Shown here in pieces: positions 52,780-61,408 of a stretch of DNA of 64,000 nt. The stretch comes from Amycolatopsis balhimycina FH 1894. GTDB lineage: Bacteria > Actinomycetota > Actinomycetes > Mycobacteriales > Pseudonocardiaceae. Location of the stretch: assembly GCF_000384295.1 (NCBI RefSeq), contig NZ_KB913037.1, positions 10,305,508 to 10,369,507 of the forward strand, in the 5' to 3' direction. The notes below the pieces were generated by a model. It was not told where the DNA came from and did not search any database. It saw only the letters and a list, made by a program, of their open reading frames with translations. The position numbers and the translations under genes are program-made. The first letter of the stretch is position 1. Each line of letters begins with the position of its first letter.

Positions 52780-54252
52780 TCAGTGCGCCCCGGAGACGTC
52801 GTGGTGGTCCGCCGGATCGGCGTGGTGGTCGTCGAGCTGGACGGACCACTGTTCCGCGTGGTGCAGGGCGTCGTCGACGCCGTCGTGGTCGATGTCGTCG
52901 AGAGTGCCGCTCAGGTGCTCCGGTTCCGGCTCGGGGGCCGGTTCGGTGTGCTCACCGGGAACGTGCGGCGCCGGCTCGGCGGCGGTGAGCTGCTGGCTGG
53001 CGGTCACCACGGCGGGATCGGCGTCCAGCGCGGCCGGATCGGTGTCGAGGCGGTGCTGGAAGTCGTCCACGACGTGCGCGGCGGGCGCGGGAGCCGGGTG
53101 GGAGCCCGCCCCGCCGTCCGAGACGCCGGGGATGACGACGGCGTACTGGAACCGCTTGGTGTTCGCCTCCCAGGAGCCGACCCCGTACTGGGTGCCCTTC
53201 GCCTCCATGGTCCGGCCGTTGCCGAGGCTGATCGCGACGTGGTTGTGCGCCGGGAGGCCCTTGTCGGGATCGGACGAGAAGCTGAACAGCAGCGCGCCCG
53301 GCGTGTGGATCGCCTGGTCCACCGGGATCGTGAAGCCCCGCTTGTGCAGGAACTCGTACTGTTCCCACGCGGTGCGGGGCAGGTCGACCCCGACCTGGTG
53401 GGTGGCCCACTGCACCAGGTCCGAGCAGTCGAACGCGGTCGGGTCGGGGTCGTTCATGCCGGCGTGGGCGCCCCAGACGTAGTGGTCGCCGGTCTGGGCC
53501 ACGGCGACGTCGAGGAACCGCTGCAGCTTCGCCGCGTCCCCGCCGGCGGCCGGGTGGTCGCCGGCCGCCGGGGTGCCGCCGGGTGTCGGCGGCGGTTCGT
53601 CGCCGAGCGGGATGCCGTACTCCTGCCCGGCCCGCCCGGCCGCACCGGTTGTCCCGCTGGTCGCGGCGGCGGTGTGCACGCCGTCACCGGGATCGGAGTT
53701 GTCCAGCGGGATCCCGTACTCCTCACCGGCGCGGGCGCCGGGTGCCGGACCGGTGCCGGCGGCCGGGTGGGAGACGACGACGGCGTCGCTGCCGTCGCCG
53801 GTCGCGGGCCCGGCCGGCTTCCCGCCACCCTCGGCCGACCCGGCACCGACGTGGTCGCCGTAGCCCGCCGTGCCGGTCCACATGCCGTGGCCGCTGCCGT
53901 CGCCGTAGGCCACCGCGGCCGCCTCGGCTTGGGCGCGGTACCGCAGGTACCGGGCGGAAAGCCCGCCGTGCGTGGTGGTCCACGGCGAGACGTCCGCGCC
54001 GCCGTGGGACACCGCGTACGCCGCCTTCGCGTTCGTGAGCGGGTCGTAGAGGTTGCCTTGGCCGAGCGTGGCGTGGGAGCGCACGTTGATCTGCCACAGG
54101 CCACGGCTGTCCTCGCCGTGGGGGTTGTGCGCACCGCTGTTGCCCCCGGACTCCGCGAGGGCGACCGCGGTCATCGTCGCGGCGCGATCCGGGGAAAAAC
54201 CGGCTTCGCGGGCGAACGCGTAAATCTGCTCGGCCGTAAATCGCGCCACCAC
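52780..54252 (-). CDS. Lytic transglycosylase plus NlpC/P60-type peptidoglycan hydrolase
   Basis: A 490-residue two-domain cell-wall enzyme. A transglycosylase/lysozyme-like domain (about 5-115) has Glu34 in ALAESGGNSGAHN and GLWQINVRSH. Gly/Pro-rich linkers contain a repeated EYGIPL motif. An NlpC/P60-like amidase (about 235-380) has Cys276 in FDCSDLVQWATH and His in AHNHVAISLGNG. The C-terminus is acidic and His/Asp-rich. There is no signal peptide, so export, if any, would be by the eCIS or lysis. It heads the operon with two dynamins and two DUF4157 proteins. Confidence 0.87.
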   Translation of the reverse strand: MVARFTAEQIYAFAREAGFSPDRAATMTAVALAESGGNSGAHNPHGEDSRGLWQINVRSHATLGQGNLYDPLTNAKAAYAVSHGGADVSPWTTTHGGLSARYLRYRAQAEAAAVAYGDGSGHGMWTGTAGYGDHVGAGSAEGGGKPAGPATGDGSDAVVVSHPAAGTGPAPGARAGEEYGIPLDNSDPGDGVHTAAATSGTTGAAGRAGQEYGIPLGDEPPPTPGGTPAAGDHPAAGGDAAKLQRFLDVAVAQTGDHYVWGAHAGMNDPDPTAFDCSDLVQWATHQVGVDLPRTAWEQYEFLHKRGFTIPVDQAIHTPGALLFSFSSDPDKGLPAHNHVAISLGNGRTMEAKGTQYGVGSWEANTKRFQYAVVIPGVSDGGAGSHPAPAPAAHVVDDFQHRLDTDPAALDADPAVVTASQQLTAAEPAPHVPGEHTEPAPEPEPEHLSGTLDDIDHDGVDDALHHAEQWSVQLDDHHADPADHHDVSGAH

Positions 54253-54368
54253 CCCATACTAGGGTGGCCGATCGCTTCGTGGTGGCGTTCCGCGTGCCCG
54301 AAGGGGCGGCAATTGCCGACGGCAGGCGGCGCCGATGCTAGGTTCGAGCCGGACCGACAGGGGGTGAC

Positions 54369-56318
54369 GTGGCAGAGGAAGCCCCGCCGTGGCAGCTCAT
54401 GGCCGACATCCTGCTGCAACGCGAAGCACTCCTGTGCCGGCTCGGGGAAGGGCTGCTGCCGCACGATTTCGCCGGTCTCTACGTGGTTTCCGAAGAAGTC
54501 GACCGTGTGCTGCGTGCTCTGCCGGGGATTTCGGGGCCGCCCGAGGAGCGGGCCGAGGCGCTGGCGCGGCAGCTCGAACCGGGATTGGCCGCTGCTCGTC
54601 AGCAATTCTCCGAATACCTGACCGGCGCGTCCGTCTTCGCCGGAATCGTGCGGCACGCGCACCTCGGCGAATTGCCGGCGCAAACTCTCGCCCTGCTCGC
54701 CGCGGTGGAATGTTCACCGCATCGGATGCGGTTGGTGGCCTATTTTCAGGACAATGTCCAGCTGCCCAGGCTGACCCTGGCGAGCCTGGGCCGGCTGCTC
54801 GGCGGCGGTGCCCGGGCGCTGGCCCCGGACGCCCCGCTGCGCCGGGCCGAACTCGCCGAGTCCGGCGCCGAAGGGCCGTGGGCCACGCGGATGTGCTGGC
54901 CCGCCACCCGGGTCCTGTGGGCCCTGACCGGCGACGACTCCGCGGATCCCGCGCTGCCGGCGGGGGCCCGGCGGCTGGCCGCGTCGGCCGGCGACGGCGT
55001 TCCCGCGCGGCCGCGTCTGCTGCTGGTCGCCGGCGCGGACGCCGCCAGCCGGCTGGCGGCGGCCAGGAAAGCCTTGCCGCACAAGCCCTTCCTCGTGTCG
55101 CCGCTGCCCGCTGACGACGCGGAGTGGGCCGCCGTGGTGCGCGAAGCCGGGCTGGGCGGCCGTGCCGTCTTCCTGGAGCTGGCCGCCCCGCTCACGCGCG
55201 CCGCCGCCGATCGGATCGACCGCGCCGCGCACCTGGACTGGGTGCTCGGCTCGGCGGGCGAACTGGCGTTGGACACGCTGCCGGACCGGCCCTGGACGGA
55301 ACTGCGGCTCGAGTCGGCCGCGGCGGACGAAGCCGACTGGCAAACGACGTTCGGCACCCGGCCGGAACCCGCGTACCTGCTGAGCCGCGACCAGATCCGG
55401 CTGGTCGGCGCGGCCGCGGGCGGCGACCCCGCGCGGCTCGAGGCGGGCGTACGGCGGTTGGCCGGCGGGCACCTCGACGGCCTCGCGGTCCGCATCCGCC
55501 CCCACCGGCGGCCCGAGGACCTCGTGCTCCCCGACGACCGGACGGCGCAGCTGGACGAACTGGTCGCGCGGTTCCGGCTGCGGCGGATCGTCTACGACGA
55601 CTGGGGTTTCGCGCCGGTGGCCGCGCCGGGGGTGGTCGCGCTGTTCGCCGGCCCGTCCGGCACCGGCAAGACGCTCGCCGCGGAGATCGTGGCCGGTCGG
55701 CTCGGGCTCGACCTCTACAAAGTCGACTTGTCGTCGGTGGTGAGCAAGTACATCGGCGAGACCGAGAAGAACCTCGAGCGGATCTTCGGCGCCGCGTCCG
55801 CCGGGGACCTCGTGCTGTTCTTCGACGAGGCCGACGCGCTGTTCGGCAAGCGCTCGGAGGTCGCCGACGCGCACGACCGGTACGCCAACATCGAGGTCGC
55901 CTACCTGCTGCAACGCCTGGAGGCCTACCAGGGACTGGTCGTCCTCGCGACCAACCTGCAGCGCAACATCGACGACGCCTTCCTGCGGCGGATCTCGGTG
56001 GCGGTGGACTTCGAACCCCCGGACGAGCGGCGGCGCCGGCTGATCTGGGAGCGCGCCTTCCCGGCCGGCGCGCCGCTGGGCGAGCGGCTCGACTTCGACT
56101 TCCTCGCCCGGCAGTTCCGCGTCACCGGCGGGGTCATCCGCAACGCGGCGCTCGGCGCGGCGTTCCTCGCCGCCGAGGACGGCGCCGCCGTGACGATGAA
56201 CCGCGTGGCGCTGGCCCTCAAGCGCGAGTTCCAGAAACTGGGCCGGCTGCGCACCGAGGCCGAGTTCGGCCCGTACTTCCCACTGGTGAACGGGGACGAC
56301 GATGCTGCACCTGCTTGA
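54369..56318 (+). CDS. eCIS AAA+ ATPase (Afp15-like)
   Basis: A 649-residue protein; GTG 54369 follows GGGGGTGA. An N-terminal helical region of about 400 residues includes a degenerate AAA-like segment. The AAA+ core (about 420-610) has GPSGTGKTLAAEIVAGRLGLDLYKVDLSSVVSKYIGETEKN, Walker B LVLFFDEADALFG and arginine fingers in DDAFLRRISVAVDFE. This CDC48-like subtype is conserved in eCIS loci and thought to assist particle assembly or disassembly. It overlaps the terminator gene by 17 bp. Confidence 0.93.
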   Translation: MAEEAPPWQLMADILLQREALLCRLGEGLLPHDFAGLYVVSEEVDRVLRALPGISGPPEERAEALARQLEPGLAAARQQFSEYLTGASVFAGIVRHAHLGELPAQTLALLAAVECSPHRMRLVAYFQDNVQLPRLTLASLGRLLGGGARALAPDAPLRRAELAESGAEGPWATRMCWPATRVLWALTGDDSADPALPAGARRLAASAGDGVPARPRLLLVAGADAASRLAAARKALPHKPFLVSPLPADDAEWAAVVREAGLGGRAVFLELAAPLTRAAADRIDRAAHLDWVLGSAGELALDTLPDRPWTELRLESAAADEADWQTTFGTRPEPAYLLSRDQIRLVGAAAGGDPARLEAGVRRLAGGHLDGLAVRIRPHRRPEDLVLPDDRTAQLDELVARFRLRRIVYDDWGFAPVAAPGVVALFAGPSGTGKTLAAEIVAGRLGLDLYKVDLSSVVSKYIGETEKNLERIFGAASAGDLVLFFDEADALFGKRSEVADAHDRYANIEVAYLLQRLEAYQGLVVLATNLQRNIDDAFLRRISVAVDFEPPDERRRRLIWERAFPAGAPLGERLDFDFLARQFRVTGGVIRNAALGAAFLAAEDGAAVTMNRVALALKREFQKLGRLRTEAEFGPYFPLVNGDDDAAPA

Positions 56319-57078
56319 CGAGTCGCTGGAGGAGTTCCTGCGCGCCACCGTCGTCCCGGTGGCCAAGCGGGAGGTCGACGTCGCCTTCGCCGCGCCGGAC
56401 AAGGACTGGGCCGCCAAGGTGTCCCGGCCGACGCTGAACCTCTACCTGTGGGACGTGCGGCGCAACCTCGGCGACCGCGAATTCGGTGTGGAGACCGTCT
56501 CCGGCGCCGATGGGGCGCGGTACCGGCGGGCGAGGCTGCCGCGGGTGGACTGCCGGTACCTGGTCACCGCGTGGACCTCCGACATCCGCGACGAGCACTC
56601 GCTGCTGGGCGACGCCCTCGCGGTGTTCCTGCGGCACCCGGAGCTGGAGAGCCGCTACCTGCGCGGGGCCTACCAGGCCGTGCGGCCGCTGCCGTCGATC
56701 GAGGTCGGCGCGGGCGACGGCCGGGACAACTCGGACTTCTGGTCGGCACTGGGCGGCCAGCTCAAGCCCGGGCTCGACATCACCGTGACGGCCACTGTGG
56801 ACAGTGCGCTGCTCGCCCCGGTTGGCGAGCCGGTCGAGCGGTACGAGGTCGCGGTGACGCCGACCGGTTCGGCGCCCGAGAACCGCCTGTTCGTCGGCGG
56901 CCACAGCGCCGCCGCGCCGGGCACGGTCGTCTCGACCCCGCACGGCGCCACCACGGTGGCCGAGGACGGGACCTTCGTCGTCGCCGCGGAAGTCGGCGAC
57001 GAGCTGGCGGTCGGGGGTCAGCGGCAGGGGCGGGTCGAGGAGACCGGCCCGGCGGGGGTCAGGCCGCCGGGCAGCTGA
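56302..57078 (+). CDS. DUF4255 tail-terminator protein (Afp16-like)
   Basis: A 258-residue protein. The Pvc16/DUF4255 N-terminal domain (about 1-185) has LDESLEEFLRATV, RPTLNLYLWDVRRNLGDREFG and RLPRVDCRYLVTAWTSDIRDEHSLLGDALAVFLRHPELE. Terminators cap the distal end of sheath and tube and set particle length. A short C-terminal beta region of about 70 residues follows. Its stop overlaps the convergent hydrolase gene by 20 bp. It is the last recognisable eCIS gene. Confidence 0.93.
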   Translation: MLHLLDESLEEFLRATVVPVAKREVDVAFAAPDKDWAAKVSRPTLNLYLWDVRRNLGDREFGVETVSGADGARYRRARLPRVDCRYLVTAWTSDIRDEHSLLGDALAVFLRHPELESRYLRGAYQAVRPLPSIEVGAGDGRDNSDFWSALGGQLKPGLDITVTATVDSALLAPVGEPVERYEVAVTPTGSAPENRLFVGGHSAAAPGTVVSTPHGATTVAEDGTFVVAAEVGDELAVGGQRQGRVEETGPAGVRPPGS

Positions 57079-58462
57079 CGTCGTGCCGGGGAGCCTCCTG
57101 CGTCAGCAGGTAGTGGTCCACCGTGGTCCGGGTGCAGGGGGTGCGCGAGAAGGCGCCGTGGCCGGAGCCTTCGTAGGTCAGCAGGGTGGTGTTCGCCGGA
57201 GCCTGGCGGTGGATGTTCACCGCCCAGGCGTACGGGGTCGCCGGGTCGAAGCGGGAGTTCGCCAGCAGGATCCGTGGCGCTCGCGAGATGTTCAGCCGGT
57301 GCGGCGGGTTCGCGGGCGGGCCGGCGGCGCCGAGGCACGTGGTGGCTTCGTAGTGACCGATCGTGCGGCCTCGCATCAGCGGCGACCGGCGCAGCTCTTC
57401 TGCGCGCAGCGCCGAATACTGGGCGAAGGACCCGATCCGGAGGTCGAAGTCCTGGCAGACGACGGCCAGCCGGATCGACCGGTAGTTGTACTGGAACTGG
57501 GCCCTCATCGGCGGCTGACCGGTCGCGGTTTCGGCGATCACCCGGGCCACGTCGTCCCAGTCCGGGCCGTACATGTCCGAGAACACCCGGTCGGGCAGCC
57601 AGTTGTGCGCCTGGGGCAGCTGGTCGGCCGCGACGAGGGCCTGCTTCCAGGTGGCCAGGACGTCCCGGCCGTGCAGCGCGCAGGTCGCCGTCCGGTCGCA
57701 CCACGCGGCGAACTGCCGGAACAGCTCGTCCGCGGCGGCCGCCCGGTCTCCCATGAAGCGCCGGATGTCGACGCTGTGGTCGATGGTGCTGTCCAGCACC
57801 ATCGCCCGGACCCGGTCGCCGTACCGCTCGGCGTACTGCTGGCCGAGCAGCGTGCCGTAGGAGACGCCGAGGAAGCTGATCTTGTCTTCCCCCAGCGCAC
57901 GGCGGACGGCGTCCATGTCCCGGGCGTTGACGCCGGTGTCGGCGTGGTCGAAGACCGGCTGGTTGCGGGCACGGCAGTCGGCGATCGCCTGCCGGCTGTA
58001 CTGCCGGAGGGCCTCGAACTCCGCTCGGTCGGTGGGTTCGTCGCTCGGCGGGGTGATCGTGTCGTCGCACTCGATGAACGCGCTGCGCCCGGTTCCGCGC
58101 AGGTCCAAGCCCACGATGTCGAACCGGGCCAGGATCTCCGGGCTGAACACGTGGCTCGAGGCCAGCGCGAACTCCGCGCCCGAGCTGCCGGGGCCGCCGC
58201 CATCGATCATCAGCACGCCGAGGCGGTGCGCGGGATCGGTGGCCCGGTGCCGGGCGACCGCGAGGTCGAGCGCCGGTCCCCACGGCCGGTCCCAGTCCAG
58301 CGGCACCCGCAGCGTGCCGCATTCGCCGTCCGGCGGCTCGGGACTGTCCGGGTCGTCGGGGCAGGCCGCCCAGGTGATCGGTGACCAGCTGGTGCTCGCT
58401 ACCGCAGGTGTGCCGCCGGCCAGCAGGAAAGCGCTCACCAGGACCGCCCCGAAAACCCGCAC
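57059..58462 (-). CDS. Secreted TAP-like alpha/beta hydrolase (tripeptidyl aminopeptidase type)
   Basis: A 467-residue exported hydrolase. GTG 58462 gives a typical signal peptide (VRVFGAVLVSAFLLAGG...AVAS); longer frames lack one. Features: LRVPLDWDRPWGPALDLAV, oxyanion region IDGGGPGSSG, FDIVGLDLRGTGRS and nucleophile motif GVSYGTLLGQQYA. The TAP-like C-terminal domain has ILLANSRFDPATPYAWAVNIHRQAPANTTL and the catalytic His in GSGHGAFSRTPC. It probably trims extracellular peptides. No link to the eCIS is visible besides convergence. Confidence 0.88.
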   Translation of the reverse strand: MRVFGAVLVSAFLLAGGTPAVASTSWSPITWAACPDDPDSPEPPDGECGTLRVPLDWDRPWGPALDLAVARHRATDPAHRLGVLMIDGGGPGSSGAEFALASSHVFSPEILARFDIVGLDLRGTGRSAFIECDDTITPPSDEPTDRAEFEALRQYSRQAIADCRARNQPVFDHADTGVNARDMDAVRRALGEDKISFLGVSYGTLLGQQYAERYGDRVRAMVLDSTIDHSVDIRRFMGDRAAAADELFRQFAAWCDRTATCALHGRDVLATWKQALVAADQLPQAHNWLPDRVFSDMYGPDWDDVARVIAETATGQPPMRAQFQYNYRSIRLAVVCQDFDLRIGSFAQYSALRAEELRRSPLMRGRTIGHYEATTCLGAAGPPANPPHRLNISRAPRILLANSRFDPATPYAWAVNIHRQAPANTTLLTYEGSGHGAFSRTPCTRTTVDHYLLTQEAPRHDVSCPAA

Positions 58463-58825
58463 AGTGTCCCTGCCCCTCCCCACGGTGCCCCTCCCCGTGT
58501 CGACCCGGGCCCACCGTAGGGGGCCCGCGGTCCGGACCACAAGCCCGGTTACTCCGGGTTCGGCCGGCTGTGGCCGGATTCCGGGTCAGGTGCGCCCGGG
58601 CGCTGTTTCCGTGCGTCTGAACGGCGTAGCGCGTCGGTTCCCGGTGCGGGCCGGGGCTCACAGGCTTCCGCGCGGCGGGCACCGACGACGGCGATGATCA
58701 GGTGGTCGAGGGACGACATCGAAGCCTCTCAGCACGGTCGGCGGCCCCCCTCCTCAGTGAACTACCCCCCGGCACCGGTCCGAAACCGCGGCGCCGCGGG
58801 GTCGTTTCCAGCCGGGCGGCGGGAG

Positions 58826-58845
58826 TCGTCGAACCGGTTCGACGA
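58826..58845. promoter_or_regulatory. LacI-type operator A (orphan, downstream of lacI)
   Basis: TCGTCGAACCGGTTCGACGA is a perfect 20-bp palindrome with core GAACCGGTTC, shared with sites B and C at the lacI and transporter promoters. It is the most symmetric of the three but lies past the 3' end of lacI, about 1.15 kb from B and 1.26 kb from C. It may be an auxiliary looping site. Confidence 0.7.
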
Positions 58846-58854
58846 TGGCAAAGT

Positions 58855-58903
58855 CATGAGGGGCACCCTCATGGCTCTTAAGTCCATCAGGGTGCCCCTC
58901 ATG
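58855..58903. terminator. Palindrome downstream of the lacI gene
   Basis: Arms 58855-58874 and 58884-58903 are inverted copies with one mismatch in 20 bp, with a 9-base loop. The arm reads CATGAGGGGCACCCTCATGG. It begins 34 bp after the lacI stop (minus strand), so it is a likely terminator, similar in style to the other palindromes of this window. Confidence 0.7.
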
Positions 58904-58937
58904 GACTTTCGAGAGGGTTGTGGGGGAAAGGTGCTGG

Positions 58938-59954
58938 TCAGACGTGGCGCGGGCGGGCGCCGGTGCTGGACCGCAGCGAGATCGGCGGCTCGAGCAGGGC
59001 GTGCCGCGGGGCGGCGTCGCCGTCGGCGATCTGCGCCAGGAGCAGGTCGACGGCCAGCCGGCCCAGCTCGACGGCCGGCACGTCGGCCGCGGTGAGCGGC
59101 GGGTGGAAGTCTTCCGCCAGCCGCTCGGCGATCACGCCGGTGAGCGAAAAGTCGCGAGGCACTTCGAGCCCGGCCCGGTGCAGGGCTCGCTGGACGCCGG
59201 GCAGCGCGGCTTCGTTGATCGTGACTGCCGCGGTCACCGAGGGCCACTGCGTGCGGATCTCTTCGAAGCAGGCCAGGCCGGCGGCCGCGTCGTCCGCGCA
59301 GCACACGGTGCGCGCGGTGAGGCCGCGCGCGGCCGTGGCTTCGAGGAAGCCGGTCGCCGAACGCAAAGCCGGGCCGTAGCCCGCGGCGACGAGCTCGGCC
59401 GACCGGTTGACGAGCACGACCTCCTCGTGGCCGAGGTCGGCGAGGTGGTGCACGCAGCGCGTGATGAGGGCGCCGTAGTCGACGTCGACCCACCAGGACG
59501 CCCCGGGGTGCTCGACGTGGCCGATGGTCACGAACGGCAGGCTCGCCTGGCTCAGCCGCTCGACCCGCGGGTCTTCGAGGAGGATCTCCATCAGGATCAC
59601 GCCGTCGACGCGCCGCCCCGTGACGATGCGCTCGAACGAGCGGTCGTGGTCGCCGCCGCTGGGGGAGAGCAGGACGTCGAGATCGTGGGCGGCGGCCGCG
59701 TCGACGACGCTGCCGACGAACCCCAGCTGGACGTCGGTCAGCCGGCGGCTGGCCGGCGGCACGACCAGGCCCAGGGTGCGCGTGCGGCCTTCGGCCAGCG
59801 CGCGGGCGCTGGCGTTGGGCCGGTAGCCGAGCTCGGCGATGACGTCGTTGATGCGCTGCACGGTGGCCGCCGAAACCGGTCGCTTGCCGCTGATGGCGTA
59901 GGACACGGTGCTGCGCGAAACTCCCGCGCGGCGCGCGATCTCCCCGATGTTCAT
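58938..59954 (-). CDS. LacI-family transcriptional repressor
   Basis: A 338-residue regulator. ATG 59954 gives MNIGEIARRAGVSRSTVSYAISGKRPVS, a complete LacI helix-turn-helix and hinge (about 1-55, with AELGYRPNASARALAEGRT). A sugar-binding-like domain (about 60-330) follows. Operator B lies 20 bp upstream and operator C in the divergent transporter promoter, so it likely represses itself and the sugar operon until a sugar binds. The sugar cannot be named from sequence alone. Confidence 0.92.
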   Translation of the reverse strand: MNIGEIARRAGVSRSTVSYAISGKRPVSAATVQRINDVIAELGYRPNASARALAEGRTRTLGLVVPPASRRLTDVQLGFVGSVVDAAAAHDLDVLLSPSGGDHDRSFERIVTGRRVDGVILMEILLEDPRVERLSQASLPFVTIGHVEHPGASWWVDVDYGALITRCVHHLADLGHEEVVLVNRSAELVAAGYGPALRSATGFLEATAARGLTARTVCCADDAAAGLACFEEIRTQWPSVTAAVTINEAALPGVQRALHRAGLEVPRDFSLTGVIAERLAEDFHPPLTAADVPAVELGRLAVDLLLAQIADGDAAPRHALLEPPISLRSSTGARPRHV

Positions 59955-59973
59955 GCCGCTCCTGACCCCGGTC

Positions 59974-59991
59974 GTCAGAACCGGTTCGACG
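59974..59991. promoter_or_regulatory. LacI-type operator B at the lacI promoter
   Basis: GTCAGAACCGGTTCGACG carries the same GAACCGGTTC core (59978-59987) as sites A and C, with one half less symmetric. It is 20 bp upstream of the lacI start codon, where it would block lacI transcription (autorepression). Confidence 0.75.
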
Positions 59992-60038
59992 TCGCGTCGA
60001 TGGTAATACACGGGTCTGACCTCCTGCGGAACTGAGTA

Positions 60039-60068
60039 TTGCGCCGGACCCGGCTCGCGGTTTACGGT
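60039..60068 (+). promoter_or_regulatory. Candidate promoter of the sugar transporter operon
   Basis: TTGCGC (60039-60044) and TACGGT (60063-60068) are separated by 18 bp, a reasonable sigma-A-type pair. The predicted start near 60075 lies just before operator C (60084-60101), so bound repressor would act as a block. Confidence 0.5.
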
Positions 60069-60083
60069 GACGCCGCTATCAAG

Positions 60084-60101
60084 CGTCGAACCGGTTCGAT
60101 G
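60084..60101. promoter_or_regulatory. LacI-type operator C at the transporter promoter
   Basis: The core GAACCGGTTC (60088-60097), with flanks CGTC and GATG, sits 52 bp before the binding-protein start codon and immediately after the predicted transcription start. It is the expected control site of the sugar operon. Confidence 0.78.
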
Positions 60102-60152
60102 ACGGGTCGACCGCCTCCAGGTCGTCGCAGGTGCCGACAGGAAGGACCTCTC

Positions 60153-61400
60153 ATGAAGCGTCTCCCCCTCATCCGGCTGCTGTCGGCGGCCGTCGCCGTC
60201 ACGACCGTGGCCGCGTGTTCCTCGGGGACGGCCCCCGCCACGGGCTCGGGCGGGACGGGCGCCGGCGGCGCCTTCGCGGTCTGGGACCCCTACCCGCAGT
60301 TCGACGCGAGCTCCGCCTGGGCGAAGGTCATCGACAAGTGCGGTGCCGAAGCCGGCGTCAAGATCGCGCGGCAGGCGTTCGACACGACCGACCTCACGAA
60401 CAAGGTGCTGCTTGCCGCCCAGCAGAACACGGCGCCGAACGTGCTGGTGGTGGACAACCCGGTGGTCTCCACCCTGGCCGAGGCCGGGGTGCTGAAGTCC
60501 AATCAGGACACCGGTCTCGACGCGGCCCAGGTGGCCCCGAACCTGCTCGCCGCCGCCGACGTCAAGGGCCAGGTGTACGGCGTGCCGATCGGCGCGAACA
60601 CGCTCGCCCTGTACTACAACAAAAAGGTGCTGACCGCGGCCGGCGTCGACCCGGCGTCGGTGCGGGACTGGGCCTCGCTCAACGCCGCACTGGCGAAGGT
60701 GAAGACGGCCGGCAAGAAGGGCATCACGTTCTCCGCCATCGGCACCGAGGAAGGTACTTTCCAGTTCCTGCCGTGGTTCTGGGGCTCGGGCGCGAACCTG
60801 ACCGACGTGTCCTCGGCAGACGCCGTCTCGGCGCTCACCCAGTGGAAGTCGTGGCTGGACCAGGGATACGCCCCGAACTCCGTCGTCGGCAACACGCAGA
60901 CCACCAGCTGGCAGGAGTTCGCGACCGGGGACTACGCCTTCGCCGAGAACGGGACCTGGCAGCTGCAGAACGCGAAGAAGGCCGGCCTCGACTACGGCGT
61001 CCTGCCGATCCCGGGACGCGCCGGGGGAGCGGCCCCGGCGCCGACCGGTGGCGAGTTCGTCACCGTGCCGGCCCAGAGCAGCCCGGACGCCGAGAAGACC
61101 GCGGGCAAGATCGCGTCCTGCCTGACCAGCCCCGCGAACGTCCTCGACTCGGACACGGCGCTGACCTACGTCTCCGCCGTGCCGTCCGTGCAGGAGAAGC
61201 AGGTCGCCGCCCAGCCGGAGCTGAAGGTGTGGGTCGACGCGGTCAAGGTCGCGAAGGGCCGCACCGGCGACAACCTCGGCACCCGTTACCCCCGGATCTC
61301 GGAACCCCTCTGGGGCGCCGTGCAGTCCGCGCTGACCGGCGCGAAAGCCCCCGGTGCCGCGCTCTCGGCCGCGCAGGCGACCGCCGCCGCGGCGAAGTAG
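60153..61400 (+). CDS. Sugar ABC transporter substrate-binding lipoprotein
   Basis: A 415-residue extracellular solute-binding protein of family 1. The lipoprotein signal peptide ends in VAAC, with Cys22 lipidated, followed by a Gly/Ser/Thr linker. GVPIGANTLALYYNKKVLTAAGVDP is the usual hinge region of sugar binders, and GDYAFAENGTWQL is also typical. ATG 60153 follows GAAGGA. It is the first gene of the operon with two permeases and a glycoside hydrolase; no ATPase gene is present, so a shared MsiK-type ATPase is presumed. Confidence 0.92.
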   Translation: MKRLPLIRLLSAAVAVTTVAACSSGTAPATGSGGTGAGGAFAVWDPYPQFDASSAWAKVIDKCGAEAGVKIARQAFDTTDLTNKVLLAAQQNTAPNVLVVDNPVVSTLAEAGVLKSNQDTGLDAAQVAPNLLAAADVKGQVYGVPIGANTLALYYNKKVLTAAGVDPASVRDWASLNAALAKVKTAGKKGITFSAIGTEEGTFQFLPWFWGSGANLTDVSSADAVSALTQWKSWLDQGYAPNSVVGNTQTTSWQEFATGDYAFAENGTWQLQNAKKAGLDYGVLPIPGRAGGAAPAPTGGEFVTVPAQSSPDAEKTAGKIASCLTSPANVLDSDTALTYVSAVPSVQEKQVAAQPELKVWVDAVKVAKGRTGDNLGTRYPRISEPLWGAVQSALTGAKAPGAALSAAQATAAAAK

Positions 61401-61408
61401 GCCGGCTC

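Larger units (their letters stand above)
58463..58937. other. 475-bp intergenic region between hydrolase and lacI genes
   Basis: No gene is supported here. It holds the hydrolase promoter (not identifiable by eye), a perfect 20-bp LacI-type operator at 58826-58845 and a strong palindrome at 58855-58903 just after the lacI gene. The rest shows nothing recognisable. Confidence 0.6.

Noticed and set aside
58694..59095. A small plus-strand gene between the hydrolase and lacI
   Set aside because: It runs over the operator, the palindrome and the 3' end of lacI on the other strand, and its C-terminal part is Arg/Ala shadow sequence.
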